Assembly: GCA_016192845.1 (NCBI GenBank)
Contig: JACPTI010000049.1
Span: 1-45,202 of the forward strand
Reading direction: 5' to 3'
DNA: 45,202 nt
Source: Acidobacteriota bacterium
GTDB taxonomy: Bacteria; Acidobacteriota; Vicinamibacteria; Vicinamibacterales; UBA2999
In this document: piece by piece, positions 24,310-34,000 of the stretch
Numbering within the stretch: position 1 is the first letter of the stretch
Layout: every line of letters starts with the position of its first letter
Program-made: the position numbers and the translations under genes
The notes under the pieces: generated by a model
Databases searched by the model: none
Seen by the model: only the letters and a program-made list of their open reading frames with translations
What the model was told of the DNA's origin: nothing

Positions 24310-26559
24310 CTACAGCCGGATGATCCTCGGCGTGATGAAGATCAGCAGCTCGCGGCTCTCGTCGCTGATCTCGTTACGCTGGAACAACCAGCCGAGCAGC
24401 GGAATCCGGTACAGGCCCGGCGTCCGATCCTGCGTCGACTGCTCCCGGCTGACGTAGATGCCGCCGATGACCGTCGTCTCGCCGTTGCTGACGAGGACCT
24501 GTGTCAGCGCCCGCTGTGTGTCGATTGGGGGAATGCCGTTCACGGAGCGGCTGAAATCGGGCGAGGCGTTCTCGACGATGATGCGCATAATCACCGTATT
24601 GGCAGCGGTGATCTGCGGGGTGACGAGCAGCGAGAGCGCCGCATCGCGGAACGTTACCGTGACGGTGTTGTTGGCCACGGTCTGAATCGGAATCTGGATG
24701 CCCTGCGTAATCTGCGCCTCGATGTTGTTCTGTGTCGTCACACGAGGCGTGGAGAGCAGCCGCCCCTGACCGGTTTCTTCCAGTGCAGACAGCGCGACGT
24801 CGAGATTGAACGCGCCGTTGACCGCGCCGAGCGCCAGGCCGACCGCTGACGTTGCGGGCACTCCTGTCACACCCAAATTGACCGCGGTTTGAGCGGATTC
24901 GGGGCCTTGTGCAACGCCGGTGCGACCACCGGCCTGAATCTGGTTCGGGAACGCCAGCGGGGTCGTGTTGCCGAGATCTGTGGACGCGCGGCCGGTAAAG
25001 CCCCACTGCACGCCGATCTGGCGCGCGAAGTCGCGGTTCGTCTGGACGATGCGCGCTTCGATCTCGACCTGCGGCTCGGGCCGGTCGAGCGTCGTGATGA
25101 GCTCGTTGGCGCGCGCCAGCCGCTCCGGCAGGTCGGTGATGATCAGCGTGTTGGTGCGCGGGTCCGTCGTGATCGAGCCGCGCTGCGAGAGGATCGTCGC
25201 CGTCATGAGCGGCTGGATCTGGTCCGCCCGGGCGTAGCTCAGCGCGCGCGTCAGCGTCTGGAGCTCGCCTGCCAGCGCCTGTGCCTCCGCCAGCTTCTGT
25301 CGCTCTGCTTCCTCGGCCGCCAGCACCGTCAGCGGGGCGATGCGAACAACGGTGCCCTCGACGACGTAGCCGAGCCTGTTGGCGCGCAGGATGATGTCGA
25401 GCGCCTGATCCCACGGCACGTCGCGCAGCGCGACGTCCACCATGCCTTGAATCGTCGAATCAATGACGATGTTCAGACCGCTGATCTCCGAGAAGGTGCG
25501 GAGCACGGCGCGCAGGTCGGCGCCCTGGAAATCGAGGCTGATCGGAAATCCCGTGAACCGCTGCGGGGCCGCGGGCTGCGGCGGCGCAGGCGCCTGTGCC
25601 GCCGGGACGGGCTGCGGTGCGGGTGCGGCGGGCGCCGGGAGTTGGGCGGTTCCTTGGGCCGCCATGAATCCGGGATTCGGGATCCGGGGCCCGGGATCCG
25701 CCGCCGCACCAGCTGCACGGCCGGATCCCGCGGACCCCGCGGATCCCGGATCCCCGATCCCGGATGCCGGATCGTCGAACACCACCGTCAGCTCCGTCCC
25801 GTCGCGCCCGCTTTCCACGCGATACGGCGCCCGGTGTGTCAGATCCATCACGACGCTGGCCACGAGCGGCGAGGCGGGGTTGAGCCCGATGCGCACGCGC
25901 TCGACCGGTCCCTGCCTCACATGCGTCGCACTCGGCAGCACCGACGTCGCGTTCGCGAGCTCGAGCAGCAGGCGCGGCGCGCCGTCCTCGGGCGCCTCGA
26001 CGCGCAGCGGCGTGAGTCGCCTGGTGCCCGAGAGGGTGACCGCGGTCGCGGTGCCGTGCCGGGCGGCGCGAACCTGGAGGACGGCGCTCGCCGGGCCGGC
26101 CGCGCTGATGGCGCCGGGCGTCCGCATCGGGCGGTCCAGACGGTCGGCCTCCACGTAGATGACGTTCCGCGAGCTGCGGACGCGCGGCCGCGCCGGGTGC
26201 GTCAGGCTCATGCGAACGCGGGCAACCACCGCCCCGTCGACGGCGTAACCGCTCTCGACCTGCACCGCCGACACGGGGTGCCGCGGGTCGGGCCTGAACT
26301 TGTCGGCGAAGCCGCCCGCGCTCACGTCGCGCAGCTCGACGACGAAGCTGCGCGGGTCGGGCTGCGCCGCCACGTACGACACCGGGTCGGACGCCTCGAT
26401 CGCGACAATGGCGGAGCGGGTGTCGACGCGCGACGCAATCGCCTTCAAGGTCGCCGCCGCGCCTGCGGCGCGCGCGGTCAGCGACGCCGCGGCGCAGATC
26501 GCCAGGAGCGCGACGCACGCCAGGACAACGGTCTGTCGGTACCTCCACGGTCGTTGCAT
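24310..26559 (-). CDS. pilQ: Type IV pilus secretin PilQ
   Basis: A 749-residue outer-membrane secretin forming the pilus pore. It has a signal peptide at the N-terminus and two AMIN-like peptidoglycan-binding regions (residues ~40-115 and ~155-255). A Pro/Ala/Gly-rich linker covers ~255-340. A secretin/TonB short N-terminal domain follows (ISLDFQGADLRAVLRTFSEI, VDVALRDVPWDQALDIIL), then an N1/NolW domain (TNTLIITDLPERL), and the secretin core ends GLYRIPLLGWLFQRNEISDE...LLIFITPRI. The ATG overlaps the pilP stop (ATGA). Residues ~263-300 derive from a dispersed repeat. Confidence 0.95.
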   Translation of the reverse strand: MQRPWRYRQTVVLACVALLAICAAASLTARAAGAAATLKAIASRVDTRSAIVAIEASDPVSYVAAQPDPRSFVVELRDVSAGGFADKFRPDPRHPVSAVQVESGYAVDGAVVARVRMSLTHPARPRVRSSRNVIYVEADRLDRPMRTPGAISAAGPASAVLQVRAARHGTATAVTLSGTRRLTPLRVEAPEDGAPRLLLELANATSVLPSATHVRQGPVERVRIGLNPASPLVASVVMDLTHRAPYRVESGRDGTELTVVFDDPASGIGDPGSAGSAGSGRAAGAAADPGPRIPNPGFMAAQGTAQLPAPAAPAPQPVPAAQAPAPPQPAAPQRFTGFPISLDFQGADLRAVLRTFSEISGLNIVIDSTIQGMVDVALRDVPWDQALDIILRANRLGYVVEGTVVRIAPLTVLAAEEAERQKLAEAQALAGELQTLTRALSYARADQIQPLMTATILSQRGSITTDPRTNTLIITDLPERLARANELITTLDRPEPQVEIEARIVQTNRDFARQIGVQWGFTGRASTDLGNTTPLAFPNQIQAGGRTGVAQGPESAQTAVNLGVTGVPATSAVGLALGAVNGAFNLDVALSALEETGQGRLLSTPRVTTQNNIEAQITQGIQIPIQTVANNTVTVTFRDAALSLLVTPQITAANTVIMRIIVENASPDFSRSVNGIPPIDTQRALTQVLVSNGETTVIGGIYVSREQSTQDRTPGLYRIPLLGWLFQRNEISDESRELLIFITPRIIRL
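25668..25770. repeat. GGATCCGGGATTCGGGATCC-type repeat inside pilQ
   Basis: Repeated GATCCGGGAT/CCGGGATCC units on both strands, for example CCGGGATTCGGGATCCGGGG and CGGATCCCGGATCCCCGATC. It is read in frame in pilQ as a Gly/Pro/Ala/Ser-rich stretch (GIGDPGSAGSAG, DPGPRIPNPG). It lies in the linker between AMIN and secretin domains, where extra length is tolerated. Confidence 0.8.
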
Positions 26560-27386
26560 CAGTTCGCCTCGGTCTGTCGGAGCACTTTGCGCACCTCGCG
26601 CTGCTTCTCGAGCGAGAGCGGATCGTTCACCTGCTGCAGAATCACCACGTCGTTCTGCGAAACGGCGCGGATCGTGCCGTCAAAGAGCTTGTCCCCCGCC
26701 CGGACGATGTAGGCCCGCTTGTCGGCGCCCTGGAGAATCGCCACGTACCCCTCGCGGCTCCGGACCGTGCCGCGCAGCGTGACCTCGGCGACGCCCAGGC
26801 CCGCGAGCCCGGTTGGCCGCTTCGCCTCGGCGCTGCCGCGCAGGGTGGCGCCGCGGCCCACCATGCTGACAAACGGGTCGCGCCGCCCTTCGGGGTTGTA
26901 CGTGAACCCCAGCGGCTCAATCAGTTGATCGGTCCGGCTCGCCACGTCCTGGCTCGCCGAAGCCGGTTTCGGCGCTCCTTGGGTCGCCTGCGCAGCAGGT
27001 GTAGGGGCCTGCGTCGCGGCGGCGGCCGGGGCCTGCCCAGCAGGAGGTTGTGCCGGCGGGGTCTGCGCTGCCGCCTGAGGCTGCGGTGCCTGAGCCTGCG
27101 CTTGAGCCTGGGCTGCCGGAGCCTGCGGTGCGGGAGCCTGCGTCGACGGAGCTTGCGTTGCTGGCACCTGTGCCGCCTTCCCGCGCTGAGGACCAGTCTG
27201 GGCCCCAGCAGGCTGCGGCGACTGTGCTGGCGCCGCTGCCCGCTCTGCCGACGCCGGTGGCTGTGCTGTGGGCGCAGGCGCAGGTGGTTGAGCGGGAACT
27301 GCCGCGGACTGCCCAAGATACAGATACGCGGCTGCGGCGACCACAACCACCAGGAGCGCGAGGAGCGCGATCTGTCTACGCGGCAT
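26559..27386 (-). CDS. pilP: Type IV pilus assembly protein PilP
   Basis: A 275-residue protein linking PilNO to the PilQ secretin. ATG 27386 is chosen because a GGGGAAGG purine stretch lies nine bases upstream; ATGs at 27392 and 27395 are alternatives. Residues ~4-24 are a transmembrane anchor (QIALLALLVVVVAAAAYLYL) rather than a lipobox. A long Pro/Ala/Gln-rich spacer spans ~30-150. The C-terminal ~100 residues form the PilP beta-domain (YNPEGRRDPFVSM, LRGTVRSREGYVAILQGADK, YIVRAGDKLFDGTI). It overlaps pilQ by four bases. Confidence 0.9.
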   Translation of the reverse strand: MPRRQIALLALLVVVVAAAAYLYLGQSAAVPAQPPAPAPTAQPPASAERAAAPAQSPQPAGAQTGPQRGKAAQVPATQAPSTQAPAPQAPAAQAQAQAQAPQPQAAAQTPPAQPPAGQAPAAAATQAPTPAAQATQGAPKPASASQDVASRTDQLIEPLGFTYNPEGRRDPFVSMVGRGATLRGSAEAKRPTGLAGLGVAEVTLRGTVRSREGYVAILQGADKRAYIVRAGDKLFDGTIRAVSQNDVVILQQVNDPLSLEKQREVRKVLRQTEAN

Positions 27387-27504
27387 CGCCATCATCCTTC
27401 CCCCGCGCAGCACCGCCGCGGCCCGCGGGCCGCGCCGGAGCCGCTGCATCAGCGCCCATCGGGATCGCCAGCACGGCCACGACGGCGTGCCACTTCGCGG
27501 TCAT
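27376..27504 (-). CDS. Possible 42-residue exported peptide between pilO and pilP
   Basis: ATG 27504 overlaps the pilO stop (ATGA) and opens MTAKWHAVVAVLAIPMGADA, a plausible signal peptide, then an Ala/Gly/Arg-rich tail ending inside the pilP start. No homology is recognised. It could be a real small coupled gene, or a remnant of a lipoprotein-type pilP start shifted out of frame. Confidence 0.3.
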   Translation of the reverse strand: MTAKWHAVVAVLAIPMGADAAAPARPAGRGGAARGKDDGDAA

Positions 27505-28145
27505 CCGCGGCCTCCTGCGGCGCCGGCGCCCCGCCCGCGGCCGGGCGCGGCCCCGCGCCCCCGGCCCGCGGCGTCCGCCGGCGGCTCGATCAGGACGAAC
27601 GTCGTCGCCGTGCACTCGGCGGTGATGGTCGCGGTGCTCGTCGGGTTGTCCCGCGTCTCGATGGAGATGCTGTTGACGTTGATGATGCGCGGGAACCGGC
27701 TGATGCGCTCGAGAAACGTGCCGAGGTTGTGATAGGTCCCCTCGAGCTGCAGGCCGATCGGCCACTCGGCGTGCAGCTCGCGCGTGGTGACCGCCTGCGG
27801 CGTGAACCCGAGAATCGTCAGGTTCGACTGCGTCGCCATCGCCTGCACGCGCCGCAGCAGATCGCCGACATCGCGCTCCTCCGGCAGCACCACGCGCAAC
27901 CGATCGAGCTGCGCCTGGAGGTCCGCCAGCTCGCGCCGGAACTCCGGCAGGCGGCCGACGGTCGCGAGCCCGCGGTCGATCTCGGCCCGCAGCGTGGCGA
28001 GCTGCGCCCGGCGCGTCGTGAGACCCGCCTCGGCCGGCCGCGCGTACGCGTACCAGAAGGCACCGACGCCCACGAGGGCGAGCGCCACGAACGCCCCGAT
28101 CTGCCCGTACCAGGGCAACCGGCTCAAGTTGAGGTTCATCGCCAT
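27501..28145 (-). CDS. pilO: Type IV pilus inner-membrane protein PilO
   Basis: A 214-residue protein with one N-terminal transmembrane helix (QIGAFVALALVGVGAFWYAY), a coiled coil at ~45-90 (TTRRAQLATLRAEIDRGLAT...LADLQAQLDRLRVVLPEE) and a ferredoxin-like periplasmic domain (GDLLRRVQAMATQSNLTILG, PIGLQLEGTYHNLGTFLERI). It pairs with PilN. The C-terminal ~25 residues are a Gly/Arg/Ala-rich tail, like that of PilN. It starts 30 bp after pilN. Confidence 0.9.
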   Translation of the reverse strand: MAMNLNLSRLPWYGQIGAFVALALVGVGAFWYAYARPAEAGLTTRRAQLATLRAEIDRGLATVGRLPEFRRELADLQAQLDRLRVVLPEERDVGDLLRRVQAMATQSNLTILGFTPQAVTTRELHAEWPIGLQLEGTYHNLGTFLERISRFPRIINVNSISIETRDNPTSTATITAECTATTFVLIEPPADAAGRGRGAAPGRGRGAGAAGGRG

Positions 28146-28175
28146 CTCAGCGTATCGGGCAACCGTACGCGCCCT

Positions 28176-28826
28176 TTAGCGCGCCCCTCCCTGGCGGCCT
28201 CCCGCCGCGGCACCCCGGCCGGCGCCGCCGGCCGGTGCTTCCGGAGACGACGGGCGGTTGATGCGCGCCCGAACGGTGAACTGAATCAGCTCGGGGACCG
28301 CGTCCGCCCCGGTGCCGGAGGCCGGCTGCACCTGACTGTTGACGATCTCGATCGGCCGCTGCAGGATCGGATTGCCGCCGAGATTGCCGACGAAGTCCGA
28401 CAGGGCAATGAGCGTCGTGCTGCGTCCCTCGATCGTGACCTCGTCATCTTCCTGCTCCAGCGCCGTGAGCCACAGCAGGTCGGGCACGCTGCGACTGACG
28501 TGATCGAGCAGCTGGACGGGGATGCTCTGCCCGCTGCGCAACTGCTCGATCAGCGCGACGCGCTGCTCGACGAGCGCGCGCTGCCGCTCGAACTGCTGTA
28601 CCTCCGCGAGGAGCGACCGCAGCCGCACCGCTTCCTGCTGTGCGGCCGCCAGGTCCGCGTCGAGCTGGGTCGATTCGCTCCGCAGCGACCAGTACCACCA
28701 GCCCACCACCACGGCCGCGACGACGAGGATCGCGCCGGCCGCCGCGGTCAGGCGCTGGCCGATGTCGAAGGCAATCGCCTTCCGCGCGCGCAGCCGCTCG
28801 GTGCCGAGCAGGTTGATCCGGATCAT
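28176..28826 (-). CDS. pilN: Type IV pilus inner-membrane protein PilN
   Basis: A 216-residue protein. The N-terminal MIRINLLG is the short cytoplasmic motif that PilN inserts into PilM (family knowledge). A transmembrane helix (GAILVVAAVVVGWWYWSL), a coiled coil (~50-95) and a periplasmic ferredoxin-like domain (DLLWLTALEQEDDEVTIEGR, LSDFVGNLGG) follow. A Gly/Ala/Arg-rich tail ends the protein. Its start overlaps the pilM stop (ATGA). Confidence 0.92.
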   Translation of the reverse strand: MIRINLLGTERLRARKAIAFDIGQRLTAAAGAILVVAAVVVGWWYWSLRSESTQLDADLAAAQQEAVRLRSLLAEVQQFERQRALVEQRVALIEQLRSGQSIPVQLLDHVSRSVPDLLWLTALEQEDDEVTIEGRSTTLIALSDFVGNLGGNPILQRPIEIVNSQVQPASGTGADAVPELIQFTVRARINRPSSPEAPAGGAGRGAAAGGRQGGAR

Positions 28827-29884
28827 CGATCGCCCACCCGCCGCAGCGCGAGCCCGACCGCCACGGCCGCGGTCGCCGCGACGTCCGCTGCCTCGGCTCC
28901 CAGCTTCTTCGGATCCCAGGCAACCGTGCGGAACGGATTGAAGTCCTCGACCGTCACCCCGAACCGGTCCTGCAGCATCTCCCGGAAGCCGTCCACACGG
29001 GAGGCGCCGCCGCTCAGCATGATCCGGTCGATCCGATCGGAGGAGGCCGTCGCCTTGAAGAAGTCGAACGTCTTCTGAATTTCCAGGAGCACGTTTTCGG
29101 TGACGGCGTGGAGCACCGGCCGCGCCTCCTCGAAGGTCGCGCCGTCGACCGGGATGCCCTTCTTGATCTCCTCGGCGGCGTCGAACGGCAGGTCGAGCTC
29201 CTTCTGGACCGCCTCGGTATAGGCGTTGCCCCCCATCGAGATGTCGCGCGTGAACACCGACTGTTCGCCCTGCAGGATGTTGATGTTGATCGCGCTCGCG
29301 CCGGCGTTCAACAGGACCACGACTTCGCGGGCGTCGAGGCCGTAATTGGCCTCGTACGCGTTCTGCAGCGCGAAGGCGTCGACGTCGACGACGACCGGCG
29401 TCCTGCCGGCCTGCGCGATCACCGCCGTGTAGTCGCCGATCTTTTCCTTCTTCGCCGCCACGAGCAGCACGTCCATGCTGCCCCGCGAGTCCGGTCCGGT
29501 GCCGGGATCGAGGATCTGGTAGTCGAGATTGACGTCCTGAATGTCGAACGGGATGTACTGTTCGGCCTCCCAGGCGATCGAGTCGTCCAGCTCGGAGGCG
29601 GTCATCACCGGCAGCGTGATCTTCTTCACGATCACGGCGTTGCCAGAGAGCGAGGCGCAGACGTCCTTCGTCTTGAAGCTCCGGTTCTCCTCGAAGACGC
29701 GGCGGATCGCGTCGGCGACGGCACCCGCGTCGATGACCGCTCCGTCGACAATCGAATCGGGCGGCACCGGCTGCATGCCGAAGGCGGCGACCCGGTAGCC
29801 GCGCCCGGACGGTCTCAGCTCGACCGCCTTGACGACACTGGATCCGATGTCGAGCCCCACAAGATTTTTGGATCGTCCAAACAC
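28823..29884 (-). CDS. pilM: Type IV pilus actin-like protein PilM
   Basis: A 353-residue cytoplasmic FtsA/actin-fold ATPase, first gene of the pilMNOPQ operon. The N-terminal phosphate-1 loop is VGLDIGSSVVKAVEL, phosphate-2 is VVVLLNAGASAININILQGE, and the adenosine motif is IMLSGGASRVDGF. The middle domain 1C follows VCASLSGNAVIVKKITLPVM. It binds the PilN N-terminus and organises the alignment complex. A ggggtcagaccc inverted repeat lies just upstream. Confidence 0.95.
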   Translation of the reverse strand: MFGRSKNLVGLDIGSSVVKAVELRPSGRGYRVAAFGMQPVPPDSIVDGAVIDAGAVADAIRRVFEENRSFKTKDVCASLSGNAVIVKKITLPVMTASELDDSIAWEAEQYIPFDIQDVNLDYQILDPGTGPDSRGSMDVLLVAAKKEKIGDYTAVIAQAGRTPVVVDVDAFALQNAYEANYGLDAREVVVLLNAGASAININILQGEQSVFTRDISMGGNAYTEAVQKELDLPFDAAEEIKKGIPVDGATFEEARPVLHAVTENVLLEIQKTFDFFKATASSDRIDRIMLSGGASRVDGFREMLQDRFGVTVEDFNPFRTVAWDPKKLGAEAADVAATAAVAVGLALRRVGDR

Positions 29885-29907
29885 CAGAGACCTCGCAGAT
29901 CTTTTTT

Positions 29908-29940
29908 GGGGGTCAGACCCACAACCGGGGTCTGACCCCC
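29908..29940. repeat. GGGGGTCAGACCC inverted repeat
   Basis: Perfect 13-bp arms (29908-29920 and 29928-29940) separated by seven bases, with T6 on the left side. GGGGTCAGACCCC elements are widespread dispersed repeats. Located between the divergent pilM and rplM genes, it must lie in one of their leaders. Confidence 0.85.
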
Positions 29941-30027
29941 TTCGTGTCTCTTTATCGGACGTTGTGGTTGCGGCAACACAGGGTGCGCGGGGTGCCCAGC
30001 GGCAGCCTCGCGGTGCCCGTGGGCAGC

Positions 30028-30056
30028 TTGACAGTGCTCACAACCGTCCGTATCAT
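30028..30056 (+). promoter_or_regulatory. Sigma-70-type promoter of rplM-rpsI
   Basis: TTGACA (30028-30033), a 17-bp spacer, then TATCAT (30051-30056). It is the best -35/-10 pair in the window and lies 83 bp upstream of the rplM ATG, giving a leader of about 75 bases. No L13-type leader fold was verified. Confidence 0.7.
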
Positions 30057-30138
30057 TGAGGTTTGCGGTTGCTGGTCTTTTTCTGTACAGATCGGGTTGA
30101 CTCCCGGTCGGACCCCACCCGCGAAGGATTCCCTTTTC

Positions 30139-30570
30139 ATGCGTACGTTTGTGGCAGGCGCGAAGAGCGCAGACAGCCGGTGGCACGTCATCGACGCGCA
30201 GGGTCGGGTCCTCGGCCGGGTGGCGACGCTCGCCGCCAGGCTGCTGCAGGGCAAGCATAAGGCCGTGTACACGCCGTTTGTCGACACCGGCGACCACGTC
30301 GTCGTCGTCAACGCGGCGCAGGTGAAGCTGACCGGGCGGAAGGAGACGCAGAAGATCTACCGCCGCCACAGCGGTTATGAGGGCGGCCTCCGCGAGGAGC
30401 GCGCGTCCGTGGTCCGCCAGCGGCGGCCGATCCGTCTCGTCGAGGAAGCGGTTCGCGGCATGCTGCCGAAAACCAAACTTGGCGACGCGATGTACCGGAA
30501 GCTGAAGGTGTACGCCGGCCCGGACCATCCGCACGCCGCCCAGCAACCCAAGAAGATCGAGGTCGCGTAA
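30139..30570 (+). CDS. rplM: 50S ribosomal protein L13
   Basis: A 143-residue ribosomal protein. [20 protein letters not shown] is the family N-terminus, so ATG 30139 is used (GAAGGA lies upstream). [38 protein letters not shown] and [20 protein letters not shown] are the conserved blocks. It is first in an rplM-rpsI operon with rpsB following. Confidence 0.97.
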   Translation: MRTFVAGAKSADSRWHVIDAQGRVLGRVATLAARLLQGKHKAVYTPFVDTGDHVVVVNAAQVKLTGRKETQKIYRRHSGYEGGLREERASVVRQRRPIRLVEEAVRGMLPKTKLGDAMYRKLKVYAGPDHPHAAQQPKKIEVA

Positions 30571-30571
30571 T

Positions 30572-30964
30572 TTGGCCAGCATCGAATACTACGCCACTGG
30601 ACGCCGCAAGACTTCCGCCGCCCGCGTGTTCCTTCGCCCCGGCAAGGGGACCATCACCATCAACCATCGCGAGTTCGACCAGTACTTTCCGACCGACGCG
30701 CTGCGGACGCAGGTCCGCCGGCCGCTGACGCTCACGGAGACGGGCGACAAGTTCGACATCCTGGCGACCGTCGCCGGCGGCGGGGTGAACGGCCAGGCAG
30801 GGGCGTTGCGGCTCGGAATCGCGCGGGCGCTCGTGGAGTTCAACGCGGAGCTGCGGCGGCAGCTGAAGAAGGACGGCCTGCTGACCTCCGACGCGCGCGT
30901 CAAGGAACGCAAGAAGTACGGCATGGCTGGGGCCCGCAAGCGGTTCCAGTTCAGCAAACGATAA
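30572..30964 (+). CDS. rpsI: 30S ribosomal protein S9
   Basis: A 130-residue protein with TTG start one base after the rplM stop, so probably translationally coupled. [40 protein letters not shown] and the C-terminal [11 protein letters not shown], whose end reaches the ribosomal P-site, are all typical. Confidence 0.97.
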   Translation: MASIEYYATGRRKTSAARVFLRPGKGTITINHREFDQYFPTDALRTQVRRPLTLTETGDKFDILATVAGGGVNGQAGALRLGIARALVEFNAELRRQLKKDGLLTSDARVKERKKYGMAGARKRFQFSKR

Positions 30965-30985
30965 ACCCGAAGGAAGGGAGGGAGC

Positions 30986-31795
<810 letters not shown>

Positions 31796-31861
31796 AGCGG
31801 GGTCTCCCCGGCGCGCGGAGCGTGCGCGCTGGGGTGCCAAGCCCCGCCGACGTGCTCCGAT

Positions 31862-31886
31862 GCGCCGGCACCTGGCCGGCGCTTTT
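31862..31886 (+). terminator. Intrinsic terminator after rpsB
   Basis: Perfect 8-bp GC stem GCGCCGGC / GCCGGCGC, loop ACCTG, followed by TTTT. It lies 67 bp after the rpsB stop. In rpsB-tsf operons such a hairpin often reduces read-through into tsf. Confidence 0.75.
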
Positions 31887-31890
31887 CATG

Positions 31891-31989
31891 TACAGGTTTC
31901 AGGCTTCAGGCGTTGGGCTTTGGGCTTTGGGTCAGGCGTTGGGCTCCGGGCTGTAGCCGAAAGCCCAGAGCCCGAAGCCCGAAGCCAAG
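31891..31989. repeat. GGGCTTTGGGC-type inverted repeat upstream of tsf
   Basis: The left arm has repeated TTGGGCTTTGGG and AGGCTTCAGGC units; the right arm has AAAGCCCAGAGCCCGAAGCC and a further CGAAGCC. The arms are complementary overall. It separates the rpsB terminator from tsf and ends 12 bases before the tsf start. Confidence 0.75.
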
Positions 31990-32000
31990 AGAGAGACGAG

Positions 32001-32606
32001 ATGGCAACAATCACGGCAGACCAGGTCAAGCAGCTCCGCGACAAGACCGGCGCGGGCATGATGGAGTGCAAGGCGGCGCTCGCCGAGGCCAACGGCAACA
32101 TGGACGAGGCGATGACGCTGCTGCGCAAGCGCGGGCTGGCGCAGGCCGCCAAGCGCGCCGGGCGCGCCACCGCCCAGGGGCTCATCGGGAGCTACATCCA
32201 CATGGGCGGCCGGATCGGCGTCCTGGTGGAGGTAAATTGCGAGTCCGACTTCGTCGCCCGCACTGAGGCCTTCCAGAGCCTCGTGAAAGAGGTGGCGATG
32301 CACATCGCGGCGGCCGATCCGAAGTGGGTCCGCCCCGAGGACGTCCCGCCCGAGGCGATCGAGAAGGAAAAGGGGATCTACCGCGCGCAGATGGAAGGCT
32401 CCGGCAAGCCTGCCCGCGTCCTCGACAAGATCATCGAGGGGAAGCTCAACAGCTTCTACGCGCAGTTCGTCCTGCTGGAGCAGCCGTCGATCCGCGACCC
32501 GAACGTCACGGTCGGCCAGATGGTCGCCGAGACGTCGGCCAAGACGGGAGAGAACATCACGATCGGACGCTTTGCGCGCTACCGCGTCGGCGAAGCGATC
32601 GACTGA
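32001..32606 (+). CDS. tsf: Translation elongation factor Ts
   Basis: A 201-residue EF-Ts, the nucleotide exchange factor of EF-Tu. Start ATG 32001 follows [32 protein letters not shown] is the N-terminal UBA-like domain that contacts EF-Tu; [14 protein letters not shown] is the core signature. It is the short type with a single core subdomain (about 200 instead of 280 residues), as in Thermus and several other phyla. The region upstream is a dispersed repeat. Confidence 0.96.
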   Translation: MATITADQVKQLRDKTGAGMMECKAALAEANGNMDEAMTLLRKRGLAQAAKRAGRATAQGLIGSYIHMGGRIGVLVEVNCESDFVARTEAFQSLVKEVAMHIAAADPKWVRPEDVPPEAIEKEKGIYRAQMEGSGKPARVLDKIIEGKLNSFYAQFVLLEQPSIRDPNVTVGQMVAETSAKTGENITIGRFARYRVGEAID

Positions 32607-32622
32607 CTATAATTCTTCCGGC

Positions 32623-33354
32623 ATGCCCGATCTGACGCCCTCCCCGATCTACCGCCGCGTCCTGCTGAAGCTCTCGGGCGAGGCGCTGATGGGCGACCAG
32701 CCGTTCGGGGTCGATGCGGGGGTCACCACGCGCATTGCCCGCGACGTTGGCGAGATCCAGGAACTCGGCGTGCAGACGGCGATCGTCATCGGCGGCGGCA
32801 ACATCTTCAGGGGTCTGGCGGCCGCCAGCGCGCGTGGCATGGACCGCGCCACCGCCGACTACATGGGGATGCTGGCCACCGTCATCAACGCGCTCGCGCT
32901 CCAGGACGCGCTCGAGCAGCAGGGGGTCGTCACCCGCGTCGTCACCGCCATCGAGATGCGCGCCGTGGCCGAGCCGTTCATCCGGCGCCGCGCCATCCGC
33001 CACCTCGAGAAAGGGCGCGTCGTCATCTTCGCCGCCGGCACCGGCAACCCCTACTTCACCACCGACACGGCCGCCGCGCTGCGGGCGATGGAGATCAAGG
33101 CCGAGGTCATCCTCAAGGGGACCAAGGTCGACGGCGTCTACAGCGCCGACCCGATGGTCGACCCGCGGGCCACCAAGTATCCAACCATTTCCTATCTGCA
33201 GGTGCTGGAGAAGCAGCTCAAGGTGATGGACGCCACTGCGATCTCGCTCTGCATGGACAACAAGATGCCGATCGTCGTCTTCGACCTGCGCGAGGCCGGC
33301 AACATCCGGCGCGTCGTGCTGGGCGAGGCGGTCGGCACGATAGTCTCGATGTAG
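32623..33354 (+). CDS. pyrH: UMP kinase
   Basis: A 243-residue amino-acid-kinase-fold enzyme that phosphorylates UMP to [44 protein letters not shown] and [13 protein letters not shown] are conserved. ATG 32623 is used. A perfect TATAAT (32608-32613) lies nine bases upstream but has no good -35. The protein ends IVSM and its TAG stop opens a GGTAGCC-family repeat. It lies between tsf and frr, the usual order. Confidence 0.96.
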   Translation: MPDLTPSPIYRRVLLKLSGEALMGDQPFGVDAGVTTRIARDVGEIQELGVQTAIVIGGGNIFRGLAAASARGMDRATADYMGMLATVINALALQDALEQQGVVTRVVTAIEMRAVAEPFIRRRAIRHLEKGRVVIFAAGTGNPYFTTDTAAALRAMEIKAEVILKGTKVDGVYSADPMVDPRATKYPTISYLQVLEKQLKVMDATAISLCMDNKMPIVVFDLREAGNIRRVVLGEAVGTIVSM

Positions 33355-33412
33355 CCGGTAGGTGGTACCGGTAGCCAGAAAGGCGGTTCCGAACTACCGG
33401 CTACCGGCTACC
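33352..33412. repeat. GGTAGCC-family inverted repeat between pyrH and frr
   Basis: The left arm starts at the pyrH stop (TAGCCGGTAGGTGGTACCGG, then TAGCC) and the right arm is CTACCGGCTACCGGCTACC (33394-33412). The arms are in opposite orientation, so it can fold. Same family as 5567-5636, 11441-11473 and 12057-12088. Confidence 0.85.
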
Positions 33413-33427
33413 AACTGGGTGATGCAC

Positions 33428-33997
33428 ATGGAATTCAGCGACCTGGCGGGAATGTTCGGCGAGGTGAAGAAGCGGATGGACGGAGTCATCGAGCGCGTCC
33501 GGCGCGAGATGGCCGGTGTCCGCACGGGGCGGGCCACGGTGAGCCTGCTCGACGGCATCCAGGTAGACGCCTACGGCTCGAAGATGCCGATCAACCAGGT
33601 TGCGACGCTTTCGGTGCCCGAGCCCGCGATGATCGTCGCGCAGCCGTTCGACCCGTCGCTCATGAGCGCCATCGAAAAGGCGATCCGCGCCTCGGATCTC
33701 GGTCTCAACCCGGCGAACGACGGAAAGATCGTCCGGATTCCGATCCCGCCGCTGACCGACGAGCGTCGCAAGGAGCTCTCACGCCACGTGCACAAGCAGG
33801 CCGAGGAGGCGCGCAACGGCGTGCGGCAGCTCCGGCGCGACGCCAACGATCGCCTGAAGAAGCTGCTCAAGGACCACAAGATTTCGGAAGACGACGAGCG
33901 GAAGGGCCTCGATCACGTGCAGAAGATCACCGACGAGCACATCAAGATGATCGACGAGCTGCAGAAGAAGAAAGATCAAGAGCTGTTGGGACGCTGA
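33428..33997 (+). CDS. frr: Ribosome recycling factor
   Basis: A 189-residue RRF that, with EF-G, splits post-termination ribosomes. ATG 33428 (or 33422, two codons earlier) gives the family start. RREMAGVRTGRATVSLLDGI, the GLNPANDGKIVRIPIPPLTD block and EERKG-like DDERKGLDHVQKITDEHIKM are typical. It comes after pyrH across a GGTAGCC repeat that runs to within 15 bp of the start. Confidence 0.96.
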   Translation: MEFSDLAGMFGEVKKRMDGVIERVRREMAGVRTGRATVSLLDGIQVDAYGSKMPINQVATLSVPEPAMIVAQPFDPSLMSAIEKAIRASDLGLNPANDGKIVRIPIPPLTDERRKELSRHVHKQAEEARNGVRQLRRDANDRLKKLLKDHKISEDDERKGLDHVQKITDEHIKMIDELQKKKDQELLGR

Positions 33998-34000
33998 CCT

